From NCBI RefSeq assembly GCF_900105685.1, contig NZ_LT629781.1:1426001-1490000 (forward strand): a DNA stretch of 64,000 bases. Direction: 5' to 3'. Positions within the stretch are counted from its first letter, which is position 1. Each line of letters starts with the position of its first letter. The notes beneath the pieces are model-generated. The model was not told where the DNA came from. It did not search any database and saw only the letters and a list, made by a program, of their open reading frames with translations. Positions 27,605 to 35,350 of this stretch are shown piece after piece. A program made the position numbers and the translations under genes. This stretch comes from Verrucomicrobium sp. GAS474. Lineage in GTDB: Bacteria > Verrucomicrobiota > Verrucomicrobiia > Methylacidiphilales > GAS474.

Positions 27605-30067
27605 TCAGGGCGAGGGGTTTTTCACCGGCGCCATCTTCTGCAGCGTCGGATATTCCCGCACCACTTCCTCGTAGAGCTTCTCCCCCGAGCCGGGGAGGCG
27701 GACGGTGAGGATACCGCCGAAGCGGATGGGGGCCTGCGCCTCGGCGTTCGCCGTCGGGAGGCGGGAGTGGGCCTGGAGGAGGAGGAAGGGGCGGTGGAGG
27801 CTCCGCGCGGGGAGGGTGATCGAGCTGCGGACGACGGTGTCCCAGCGGAGGTCGCCGCCGTGGAGGCGGGCCCCGGCGCGATAGGTGTTCGCCGATTTGG
27901 AGAGGGGCAGCTCGGAGCGGGTCCAGCGGGCCGATTCGAGGGCGGCGGCGAGGTCGGCCTCGGCCTCGATGTTGACGCGGCGCGGGGCGGGGGCCGGCTT
28001 CAGGTAGGAGGGCGGGGCGTAGGCGTGGAGCCGGGCGTCGGGGTAGAAGGTGGCGGCGACGCCGTGGGCGGTGTACTCGACGGGGACGCGGGGGTCGACG
28101 GGGCTCTGGACGACGAGGGTCCATTCGAGGGTGACGCGGCTCTTGTTCCCCTCCAGGAGCGCCGGGGGGAGGGGGATCGGGAGGCGGGAGGCGGTCTTCG
28201 GCGGGAGGGCGTGGTCGATGAGGACGGAGACGGTGTCGGGCGGGCAGCCGAGGAGGGCGTCGGGGTCGTCGGGGCAGAAGCCGTGGCCGAGGAGGTAGTC
28301 GAAACCGGGGGCGGCGGACGCCTTCGCCCCCGGCGGGACGGGATGGCGGCTGTGGTGGATGAGGAGGGCGCGGAGGAGGGCGGGGGAGAGGCCGGGATGG
28401 CGGCGGAGGAGCTCGGCGCAGCGGCGGACGACGAGGGGGGCGGCGAAGCTGGTGCCGTAGTCGAGGACGCGGAGGCCGGGCCGCGCGGAGACGAGGTGGA
28501 AGGGGGTCCGCTCGCAGCCGCCGAAGGCGGCGAGGTCGGGCTTCACCTTCGCCCCCTCGCGGCCCGGGCCGCGGCACGAGTAGGGGACGGAGTAACGCTG
28601 GGTTCCGTATTCGCCGTACGCGCCGACGGAAAGGGCGTTGACGGCGTCGGCGGGGGCCTGGATGCGGCCGTAGCCCGGTTCCTCGCCGTCGTTCCCGACG
28701 GCGACGATGGGGAGGAGGTCGTGGGCGTGGGCGAGGGTGTCGAGGACGTAGGTGAGGCGAGAGAGGTTGTCGTCGGAGATCGGGCCGCGCGGGCCGAAGC
28801 TGAGGTTGAGGAGGCGGACGCCGAGGCCGGGGAGGGTGGGGACGATCCGCTCCATGGCGTCGATCGCCTCGTAGAGGTCGAGGTCGTCGGGATCGGAGAG
28901 GGGGAAGACGCGGTAGCCGAGGACCGAGAGGGGCGGCGCGGGGAGGACGTCCCGCGCGGCGTGGGGATTGAGCGGCCCGTGGAGGAGCGCCCCGGCGACG
29001 GCGGTGCCGTGGGCGACGCAATCGGGATGGGCGGGGACGGGCCATTCCCCGGCCTTCGGGTCGTCGCCGGCGTGGCCGGCGAGGAGCGGGAGGGAGGGAT
29101 CGAAGCCGCCGTCGAAGAGGGCGACGCGGATCGGCGCGGGGGGCGCGGGGAGGGGCGGCTTCGGCGCGGTCAGCATCGGGCCGGAGCGGAGGGCGGGGAA
29201 GGGGCCGAGGTCGAGGGGGCGGGCGGTGCGGAGCGGATTGTACCCGCGCAGGAGGGCGAGGGCGCCGGGGCTGAAATCGGGATCGAGGCGGAGGCTGACG
29301 AAGGTGGGGCCGCTGCCGTCGGCGTAGGAGCGGAGGCGGAGGGAGGCGCGGCTCGGGTCGGTCCATCCCATGCCGCCGAGGAGGTGGAGGAGGTGGGCCT
29401 CCCGCGCGGCGGCGGTGAGGAGGGCGGGATGGAGGACGAGCTCGACCCGCCCGCCCTTCCACGTCTCCGGGAAGGAGGCGGGGGGGATCCGCTCGTGCGG
29501 GGCGAGGAAGTCGATCCGCTCGAGGCGCTGGAGGTCTTCCTTCACCGGCCGGGGGAGGCTCCCCTCGCTCCGTTCCAGCACGCGCCGGAAGCCGGTGAGG
29601 AAGGCCTCCTCGGCGACGGCGACGAAGAGGAGCCGCGCCGCCGCCGTGACGCGGCCCGCCGCCGCCTCCCGCCGCAGCCGGGCCGAGGGAGCGACGGCGT
29701 CGTCGCCGACGAGGGGGGCCTGCCACAGCCGGGAGCCGACCTTCGCCGCGCCGGGCGTCAGGGCGAGGAAGTGGTCGGGCTCCTGGGCGGCGGAGGGGTA
29801 ATCGGGATGGAGCCGGAAGGCGAGGACGGTCTCCCCGCGGTACTTCATCTCCGGGGGGAGCTCGGCGAAGCGGGCGCGGAGCCTTTCCAGTCCCTCCCAG
29901 AAGCGTTGCCGCACCTCGGCGTAGGGCCGCAGGGGCGGGCGGGGGAAGGGCCGGGGGCGGCGCGGCGCGGGCTCGATGAGCCGTTCCCCGCCGTTCAGCA
30001 ACGGCAGCGGATCGTCGTCCTGCGTTGGGGCGGAGGGCGATCGGGAGGGCGGAGAGCGGCGGGCCAT
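27605..30067 (-). CDS. Intracellular S8 subtilisin-like serine protease
   Basis: An 820-residue protein with a complete S8 catalytic set: Asp319 (ALFDGGFD), His353 (AHGTAVAG), oxyanion Asn459 (AVGNDGEE) and Ser540 (YGTSFAAP). About 300 residues precede the catalytic domain, Arg/Pro-rich at first and then globular, and about 270 follow. No signal peptide is visible, so it probably works in the cytoplasm. Size and layout resemble the stand-alone subtilases found beside AAA ATPases, such as IetS of the IetAS defence pair, but no ATPase gene lies next to it. Directly upstream is the dispersed repeat at 30193. Substrate is unknown. Confidence 0.85.
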   Translation of the reverse strand: MARRSPPSRSPSAPTQDDDPLPLLNGGERLIEPAPRRPRPFPRPPLRPYAEVRQRFWEGLERLRARFAELPPEMKYRGETVLAFRLHPDYPSAAQEPDHFLALTPGAAKVGSRLWQAPLVGDDAVAPSARLRREAAAGRVTAAARLLFVAVAEEAFLTGFRRVLERSEGSLPRPVKEDLQRLERIDFLAPHERIPPASFPETWKGGRVELVLHPALLTAAAREAHLLHLLGGMGWTDPSRASLRLRSYADGSGPTFVSLRLDPDFSPGALALLRGYNPLRTARPLDLGPFPALRSGPMLTAPKPPLPAPPAPIRVALFDGGFDPSLPLLAGHAGDDPKAGEWPVPAHPDCVAHGTAVAGALLHGPLNPHAARDVLPAPPLSVLGYRVFPLSDPDDLDLYEAIDAMERIVPTLPGLGVRLLNLSFGPRGPISDDNLSRLTYVLDTLAHAHDLLPIVAVGNDGEEPGYGRIQAPADAVNALSVGAYGEYGTQRYSVPYSCRGPGREGAKVKPDLAAFGGCERTPFHLVSARPGLRVLDYGTSFAAPLVVRRCAELLRRHPGLSPALLRALLIHHSRHPVPPGAKASAAPGFDYLLGHGFCPDDPDALLGCPPDTVSVLIDHALPPKTASRLPIPLPPALLEGNKSRVTLEWTLVVQSPVDPRVPVEYTAHGVAATFYPDARLHAYAPPSYLKPAPAPRRVNIEAEADLAAALESARWTRSELPLSKSANTYRAGARLHGGDLRWDTVVRSSITLPARSLHRPFLLLQAHSRLPTANAEAQAPIRFGGILTVRLPGSGEKLYEEVVREYPTLQKMAPVKNPSP

Positions 30068-30192
30068 GTCGGGACGGGGAAGGAATACCGTCCGAAGTTA
30101 TCAAGGAAAACAAGGGGTAATGAAAGCACAGACGAGATGGGGTTTTCTCCCGAGGCGCATTCTCTACCAAGCGTTTCGCTCCCATACGCATT

Positions 30193-30439
30193 TCTCCCAT
30201 AGAGCCGTCTTCCAATAGGAGTCTAGGCGTATTGGTCCCGTCTCCCCCCGCAACCCGTACCCTCGGGCGTACCGGAACCATCCGATTTTAATCCAGTTCG
30301 GAGACGAGGCGCCGCCCAAGCGCGTCCGCCTAGTTCAGGCCCTCAGAACAGGAGGTTCCAGGAGGGGCAAAGCCCCTCTTGGGCTATAAAGCGGATCGCC
30401 TCCAGCTGTACAGGATTGACCGCGCCAGTCCCGAAGGGC
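30193..30439 (+). repeat. Dispersed 245-bp structured repeat, copy A
   Basis: Shares its full length with copies B (54534) and C (57661). Ordered landmarks are TCTCCCATAGAGCC, CCAATAGGAGTCTAGGCG, GATTTTAATCCAGTTCGG, CGCGTCCGCCTAGTTCAGG, the hairpin GAGGGGC-AAA-GCCCCTC with flanking CCA/TGG pairs, and AAAGCGGATCGCCTCCAG. It fills most of the 407-base gap (30068-30474) between two leftward genes. The rest of the gap (30068-30192) is A+T-richer and has no recognised gene. Confidence 0.85.
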
Positions 30440-30474
30440 GGTTCCCGGCCCGCGAACCCTGCCTCCCCTCTCAC

Positions 30475-30867
30475 CTAGATGCAGAGGAATCGAATGAGGG
30501 CGAAGTTGAGGGAGAAGAGGAAGCTGAAGATGAAATGGGAGCGCGGCGAGGTGCCGGGGGATTTTTTCCGGCGATAGGCTGCCATCAGGCAGGAGAGGGT
30601 GGCCGTCGCCAAGGGCGAGAGGACGAGGTTGAGGACGCGCAGCCACGGAGCGTGGAAGAAGGAGTGAGGGAAAAGCCAGAGCGATACGCCCCCGAAGGCG
30701 ACGCCGACGAGCAGGCTGAGGAGGGCACACGGGATGACGGCATCGTCGAGGCCGGGACGCCCCTTTTTCTGCCGTTGCCTGTCGCTCTTGGTGAGCGCGG
30801 CCTCCCATGGAAGCTCCCCGAGAATCTGAAGGCCGATTTCGAGGAGGGCCTGAATGATCTCTTCCAT
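30475..30867 (-). CDS. Small membrane protein of unknown function
   Basis: A 130-residue protein. Two clear hydrophobic helices (about residues 45-66, ALLSLLVGVAFGGVSLWLF; and 78-95, LNLVLSPLATATLSCLM) and a third at the end (FIFSFLFSLNFALIRFLCI) follow an amphipathic N-terminus. Basic stretches SDRQRQKKGRPG and YRRKKSPGTSPR separate them. No family is recognised. It starts 15 bases after the argS stop on the same strand, so it is probably the last gene of the argS transcript; the structured repeat copy A follows its stop by 36 bases. Confidence 0.55.
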   Translation of the reverse strand: MEEIIQALLEIGLQILGELPWEAALTKSDRQRQKKGRPGLDDAVIPCALLSLLVGVAFGGVSLWLFPHSFFHAPWLRVLNLVLSPLATATLSCLMAAYRRKKSPGTSPRSHFIFSFLFSLNFALIRFLCI

Positions 30868-30882
30868 CGCCTTTGACGGACC

Positions 30883-32628
30883 CTACATCTCCTCGACAAC
30901 GCCGATTCCCAGCAACTCCAACCCCAGCTGCAGCGCCTCCGCCGTCAGCGCGCAGAGCGCGAGGCGGCTGGTGCGCACGTCTTCCGGAACGCCCGCCTTC
31001 AGCACGGGGCAGGCCTCGTAGAAGGCGTGGAAGGCGGTGGCGAGCTCGCAGAGGTAGATGCAGAGGTAATGCGGGCGGCTCTCGGCGACGACGATGCGGA
31101 CGGTTTCCCCGAGGGCGAGGAGTTTCTTCCCCAGCGCGATCTCGGCCTCTTCCTGCAGGTCGATCTGCGCGTCGTCGCCGGGGATCGCGATCCCCTCGCC
31201 GACGGCCTTGCGGAAGATCGACTTGATGCGGACGTAGCCGTTCTGGAGGTAGGGGGCGGTGTTGCCGTCGAAGGCGAGGAGCTTGTTCCAGTCGAAGACG
31301 TAGTCGAGGTTCCGGTTCTGGCCGAGGTCGGCGAATTTCAGCGCGCCGAGGCCGACGACGTTGGCGATCTCGCGGCGGCGTTCCTCGGAAAGTTCGGGAC
31401 GCTTCCCGGTGATGATGTCGAAGGCGCGGCTCTCGGCCTCGTCGAGGAGGGCGCGGAGCTTGATCGGCTTCCCCTCGCGGGTCTTGATCGGCTTCTTGTC
31501 GCCGCCGAGGATCGCGCCGAACCAGACGTGCTCCAGCGCGGTGGGGACGACCCGGTCGACGCCCCATTTCCGCACGGTGGCGAAGAGCTGCTGGAAGTGG
31601 AGCTGCTGCCGCCCGTCGGTGACGTAGATGATGCGGGCCGGCTTCCACCGCTCGACGCGGTAGGCGACGGTGGCGAGGTCGGTGGTGGCGTAGAGGAAGG
31701 CCTCGTCCGACTTGCGGATGAGGAACGGCTTGTCGGTGAGCTGCTTGTCGTCGCTTTCGTCGAAGAAGACGGCGATGGCCCCTTCGCTCTCGCGGGCGAT
31801 GCCCTTCTTCTCCAGCTCCTTCACCGTCGCCTCGAGGCGGTCGTTGTAGGCGCTCTCGCCGAGGGTCTCGTCGAAGCGGACGCCGAGGCGGCCGTAGATC
31901 TTGTCGAGCTCGGCGAGGGTGGCGGCGACGAAACGCTTCCACAGGGCGAGGCTCTCCGCGTCGCCCTGCTGGAGGGCGAGGAGTTCCCCGCGGGCCTCCT
32001 CCTGGATCGCCTCGTCGGTCTTCGAGGCCTCGTGGATCTGCTGGTAGAGTTCCTCGAGGTGCTCGATGGGCCGCTCGGCGAGGTCGGCCTCGTTGCCGTG
32101 GCGCTTGTAGCCGAGGAGGATCTTGCCGAACTGGGTGCCCCAGTCGCCGAGGTGGTTGTCGGTGACGACGGCGTGGCCGAGGAAGCGGTGGCACCGGGCG
32201 AGCGCCTCGCCGAGGATCGTGCTGCGGATGTGGCCGACGTGCATTTCCTTCGCCACGTTCGGCCCGCTGAAGTCGAGGATGACGGGGCCTGATGCGGAGG
32301 CGGCGGCCTCCACGCCGATCTTCCCCTCGGCCCGCGCGGTGGCGAGGGCCCGGTTCAGCCAGCCCGCCTTGAGGGTGAAGTTGAGGAAGCCGGGGCCCGC
32401 GATGACGGGGGCGGCGAAGGCCTCGTCCTCGGGCAACAGGGCGGCGAGTTCGGCGGCGAGTTCCCGGGGGTTCTTGCCGAGTTCCTTCGCCCGGATCATC
32501 GCGGCGTTGGTCTGGAAATCGCCATGCTTCGCGTCGGCGCACGGCTTCACCTGGACCTCGGCGGAACCGAAGAGTTGGAGGGAGGCGGCGGCGAGGCGCG
32601 CTTCGAGGACTTGCTGGGGGGACTTCAT
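30883..32628 (-). CDS. argS: Arginyl-tRNA synthetase
   Basis: A 581-residue class I synthetase of usual bacterial length. The N-terminal additional domain is followed by ILDFSGPNVAKEMHVGHIRS (HIGH-type box near residue 130), TDNHLGDWGTQFGK, the YVTDGRQQLHF segment and the C-terminal DALR anticodon-binding helices (NTAPYLQNGYVRIKSIFR onward). It charges tRNA-Arg with arginine using ATP. ATG 32628 is preceded by a TATCCT hexamer 11 bases upstream. Nothing looks truncated. Confidence 0.96.
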   Translation of the reverse strand: MKSPQQVLEARLAAASLQLFGSAEVQVKPCADAKHGDFQTNAAMIRAKELGKNPRELAAELAALLPEDEAFAAPVIAGPGFLNFTLKAGWLNRALATARAEGKIGVEAAASASGPVILDFSGPNVAKEMHVGHIRSTILGEALARCHRFLGHAVVTDNHLGDWGTQFGKILLGYKRHGNEADLAERPIEHLEELYQQIHEASKTDEAIQEEARGELLALQQGDAESLALWKRFVAATLAELDKIYGRLGVRFDETLGESAYNDRLEATVKELEKKGIARESEGAIAVFFDESDDKQLTDKPFLIRKSDEAFLYATTDLATVAYRVERWKPARIIYVTDGRQQLHFQQLFATVRKWGVDRVVPTALEHVWFGAILGGDKKPIKTREGKPIKLRALLDEAESRAFDIITGKRPELSEERRREIANVVGLGALKFADLGQNRNLDYVFDWNKLLAFDGNTAPYLQNGYVRIKSIFRKAVGEGIAIPGDDAQIDLQEEAEIALGKKLLALGETVRIVVAESRPHYLCIYLCELATAFHAFYEACPVLKAGVPEDVRTSRLALCALTAEALQLGLELLGIGVVEEM

Positions 32629-32679
32629 GGGGAAGGGGGAGGATAAGGAGGGGAGAGGGGCGAATCAAGGATCGAAGGG

Positions 32680-33426
32680 CTAGCCCTTCGCGTGCCGGAC
32701 GAGCGCGACGAGCTCGGTCCAGACCCAGAGGGCGCCGGTCCACAGGGTCTTCCCCGTCCAGGCGTAGGCGTCGAGGGCGTGGTGCCAGAGGCCGAGGCCC
32801 ATCCGGGGGAAGCCGTGCCAGCCGCCGAGGATCCCCGTGAGGCCGATCTCGATCAGGAGGAGGTTCAGCAGGAGGATGACGACGAGGGAGAAGAAGACGC
32901 CCTCGCCCTTCAGGTCCTGCTGGCCCTCGCCGATCATGCTGACGGTGAAGGTGAGGTGGAAGCCCCACGTGATCCCGATGCCGAGGTAGAGGAAGGCGAG
33001 GTAGTGGGCGAGGGGCTTCCAGTAAAAGGCGGCGAGGAGCCAGAGAGCGAGGAGGAAGACGGTGTAGAGGGGGATGAAGTAGGGGGAGAGGGAGATGAAC
33101 CAGCTCGTCTTGTCGGTGATGACGTGGCCGCCGCGCTTGCTGACGTGGAATTTGTAGACCTCTCCCGCGTGGAGGTAGACGGCGAGGGCGTGGGTCAGCT
33201 CGTGGCCGAAGACGTAGAGCCACATCGGCCGGGGCAGGGCGAAGTAGACGACCAGCCAGAGGGCGAAGCCGCCGCCCAGCGCCCAGAACCAGTATTGGCC
33301 CCACGCGCGGTCGTGCCAGAAGAAGCGGGAGAGATCGCCGAGGGCGAGGAGGGCCGCGGCGAGGAGCGGGAGGAGGAGGAGGCCGACGACGAATTTGAAG
33401 GCCTTGGCCTGGCGGGGATTTTTCAC
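32680..33426 (-). CDS. M50-like integral membrane metalloprotease-fold protein
   Basis: About 248 residues from GTG 33426. Seven or so hydrophobic helices surround FGHELTHALAVYLHAGEVYK, an HExxH zinc motif within a membrane helix as in M50 site-2 proteases. The second M50 signature (an Asp in a late helix) is not obvious, so activity is uncertain; it may be a non-proteolytic member. An earlier start at 33522 would run into the divergent rpsT gene and is rejected. The gene lies between argS and rpsT. Confidence 0.65.
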   Translation of the reverse strand: MKNPRQAKAFKFVVGLLLLPLLAAALLALGDLSRFFWHDRAWGQYWFWALGGGFALWLVVYFALPRPMWLYVFGHELTHALAVYLHAGEVYKFHVSKRGGHVITDKTSWFISLSPYFIPLYTVFLLALWLLAAFYWKPLAHYLAFLYLGIGITWGFHLTFTVSMIGEGQQDLKGEGVFFSLVVILLLNLLLIEIGLTGILGGWHGFPRMGLGLWHHALDAYAWTGKTLWTGALWVWTELVALVRHAKG

Positions 33427-33452
33427 GCTTAATCGCTTCTCTTGGAAGGGGC

Positions 33453-33482
33453 TTGACTTAAAAAGGCCGGGGCCTCTACTTT
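33453..33482 (+). promoter_or_regulatory. Predicted rpsT promoter
   Basis: TTGACT (33453-33458), an 18-base spacer and TACTTT (33477-33482) precede rpsT. The ATG is ten bases after the -10 hexamer, which predicts a transcript start only a few bases before the start codon. No Shine-Dalgarno sequence is present. Confidence 0.55.
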
Positions 33483-33492
33483 CTTCCTCCTT

Positions 33493-33837
33493 ATGGCTAA
33501 TACCCGCTCTGCAGCAAAACAAGCACGAAAGAGCTCCCGCCTCCGTCTCTTGAACAAGAAGGCGGGCGACGAGCTGCGTCAGGCCGCGAAGAAGATCAAG
33601 AACCTCGTCAAAGAGGGTCTGAAGGACGAAGCGACCGCCCTCCTCAAGGGCTACCAGTCGATGGTCGACAAGGCCGCCAAGAAAGGCCGCCTCAAGAAGA
33701 ACACCTCCATCCGCCGCACCAGCCGCATCGCGAAGCTCGTGAAGAGCGACGTGAAGGTCGTTGCCGCCAAGGCGAAGCGTTCCCCCAAGGCCGCTCCCCG
33801 CAAGGCCGCCAAGAAGGCGACGCCCCCTGCCGCCTAA
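33493..33837 (+). CDS. rpsT: 30S ribosomal protein S20
   Basis: A 114-residue S20. The N-terminus MANTRSAAKQARKSSRLRLL and the helical hairpin with KKGRLKKNTSIRRTSRIAKL are diagnostic; S20 binds 16S rRNA early in 30S assembly. It is longer than the usual 85-90 residues because of a Lys/Ala/Pro tail (about the last 25 residues). A strong terminator follows at 33856, so it is monocistronic. The leader is probably extremely short. Confidence 0.97.
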   Translation: MANTRSAAKQARKSSRLRLLNKKAGDELRQAAKKIKNLVKEGLKDEATALLKGYQSMVDKAAKKGRLKKNTSIRRTSRIAKLVKSDVKVVAAKAKRSPKAAPRKAAKKATPPAA

Positions 33838-33855
33838 ATCCGAATCAGCGTTTTC

Positions 33856-33894
33856 AAAAAACCGGGACTGGGTCTGACCTAGCCCGGTTTTTTT
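33856..33894 (+). terminator. Rho-independent terminator after rpsT
   Basis: AAAAAACCGGG (33856-33866) pairs perfectly with CCCGGTTTTTT, followed by T residues to 33894. The loop is 16 bases. It ends six bases before the lgt start codon, so lgt needs its own promoter, read-through, or a promoter within this stretch. The A-tract also makes it usable in the opposite direction. Confidence 0.9.
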
Positions 33895-33900
33895 CTGCCC

Positions 33901-34737
33901 ATGTTCCTAGGCTATTACGTCGACCGCCTCAGCCCCTTCCTCTACGAGTTCGGGCAGGGGAGCGGCGTCGGCATCCGCTACTACGGCCTCGCCTACTTCC
34001 TCGGCTTCGTCTTCCTCTTCTGGTTCCTCCACCGGCAGATTGATCTCGGCTGGCTGAGGATCTCCCATGAGGAGGCCGACCGGGCCATCGTGAAGATCGC
34101 CGTCTTCGGCGTCTGCATCGGCGGCCGCCTCGGCTCGTGCCTCTTCTACAACTTCGACGAGACGATCCACCGGCCCTGGACGATCTTCCTGGTCTGGAAG
34201 GGGGGGATGGCGAGCCACGGCGGGATCATCGGCGTCATCCTCGTCATGCTCTGGGAGGCGCGGCGTCTGAAGATCCCCTTCTACCACCTGGCCGACGCCG
34301 CGGCCCTCTGCACCCCCGTCGGCCTCGGCCTCGGGCGGATCGCGAACTTCGTCAACGGCGAGCTCTGGGGCCGCCCCTTCGACGGGCCGTGGGCCGTCAT
34401 CTTCCCGAACGCGCCCGACCTCCTGCCCCGCCATCCTTCCCAGCTCTACGAGGCGGCGATGGAGGGGGCGATCCTCTTCGGCCTCATCCTCTGGGTCCGG
34501 CTGCGGACGTTGAAATCGCCCCGCGACGGGGCGACGGCGCTCACCTTCTTCGGCGCCTACGGCGTCCTGCGGATCATCGGGGAATGCTTCCGGGAGCCCG
34601 ACGCGCCGATCGGCTATTACTTCGGCTTCGTCACCCAGGGGCAGCTTCTCTCGGCGGGGATGGTGGTCGGGGCGCTGGTTCTCGAGGCGCTGCGGCGGCG
34701 GACGCCCCCGCATGGCTCCCCGGTGAAGCGGCGTTGA
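33901..34737 (+). CDS. lgt: Prolipoprotein diacylglyceryl transferase
   Basis: A 278-residue polytopic enzyme of the inner membrane. SGVGIRYYGLAYFLGF, KGGMASHGGIIG (catalytic His region), GRIANFVNGELWGR (Lgt signature) and HPSQLYEA are all present. It transfers diacylglycerol from phosphatidylglycerol to the lipobox Cys of prolipoproteins, such as the Pal homologue at 61515. The start lies six bases after the rpsT terminator, so the gene has almost no room for a separate leader. Confidence 0.95.
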   Translation: MFLGYYVDRLSPFLYEFGQGSGVGIRYYGLAYFLGFVFLFWFLHRQIDLGWLRISHEEADRAIVKIAVFGVCIGGRLGSCLFYNFDETIHRPWTIFLVWKGGMASHGGIIGVILVMLWEARRLKIPFYHLADAAALCTPVGLGLGRIANFVNGELWGRPFDGPWAVIFPNAPDLLPRHPSQLYEAAMEGAILFGLILWVRLRTLKSPRDGATALTFFGAYGVLRIIGECFREPDAPIGYYFGFVTQGQLLSAGMVVGALVLEALRRRTPPHGSPVKRR

Positions 34738-34762
34738 CTTTCCGGGGGAAGTTCCGTCTTAT
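34734..34762 (+). promoter_or_regulatory. Predicted promoter of the UraD-like gene
   Basis: TTGACT (34734-34739), a 17-base spacer and TCTTAT (34757-34762) lie over the lgt stop codon. Seven bases after the -10 is the GTG start at 34769, so transcription should begin at or near the start codon. Confidence 0.45.
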
Positions 34763-34768
34763 GGCGGG

Positions 34769-35308
34769 GTGGACTTCGATTTCAGCCAACTGAAACCGGC
34801 CCCTCCGAAGCTGGCCGACCTCAACGCCATGCCGCTGCTGGAATACGTGGGAGCGTTGCTCTCCGTTTACGGGAACGCGGCATGGATTCCGGCGTTGTCC
34901 TTCGCCCAGAGCCCCTTCACCAGCCTCGACCACCTCCACCGGGTGATGACCGAGATCGCGGCCACGGCCGATCCCGTGACCCAGGAACAGCTCCTCCGGG
35001 TCCAGCCCGATTTCCTTTCCGAGCGGGAGAGCGCCTTCGTCACCCCGACCGAGCGGGCCGCCGCCGCCGCCCTGGAATTGACGCGCGACGAGGTGAAGAC
35101 CCTCCACAAGCAGCAGGCCGAGTACCAGAAGAAGTTCGATTTCCCCCTCATCGTCTGCCTCGTCGGCCCCGACGCGAAGCCCCGCTCCGGCCTGATGGCC
35201 TCGATCGCCTCCCGCCTCGGCAACACGCGCGAGGACGAGCGGCAGGTCGCGCTGGGGGAACTCTCCCGCATCTCGCGCGTCCGCCTCTTCGAGCAGATCC
35301 CGGAATAG
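34769..35308 (+). CDS. OHCU decarboxylase-like (UraD-like) protein
   Basis: A 179-residue protein with the all-helical fold of 2-oxo-4-hydroxy-4-carboxy-5-ureidoimidazoline decarboxylase, the last step from urate to (S)-allantoin. Supports are LDHLHRVM, TPTERAAAAALELT, LHKQQAEYQKKFDFPLIVCL and SIASRLGNTREDE. The family's catalytic His lies in an HPDL motif; here the position reads RVQPDF, a His-to-Gln change. The Glu (TPTER) and Arg (SRLGNT) partners remain. No urate-pathway gene is nearby. Activity is therefore doubtful. GTG 34769 is the start. Confidence 0.75.
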   Translation: MDFDFSQLKPAPPKLADLNAMPLLEYVGALLSVYGNAAWIPALSFAQSPFTSLDHLHRVMTEIAATADPVTQEQLLRVQPDFLSERESAFVTPTERAAAAALELTRDEVKTLHKQQAEYQKKFDFPLIVCLVGPDAKPRSGLMASIASRLGNTREDERQVALGELSRISRVRLFEQIPE

Positions 35309-35350
35309 GCGATCGCCTTCCGCCCCGTCTTCCGGCGGGGAATTTCGTTC

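Noticed and set aside
26694-30281. One continuous open frame covering the glycosyltransferase and most of the subtilase
   Set aside because: Only its last 293 residues look like a real protein; the rest is a shifted frame of the subtilase, whose own frame has the full catalytic triad.
33427-33522. Upstream start for the M50-like gene
   Set aside because: It would overlap rpsT and its promoter; no conserved residue lies before GTG 33426.
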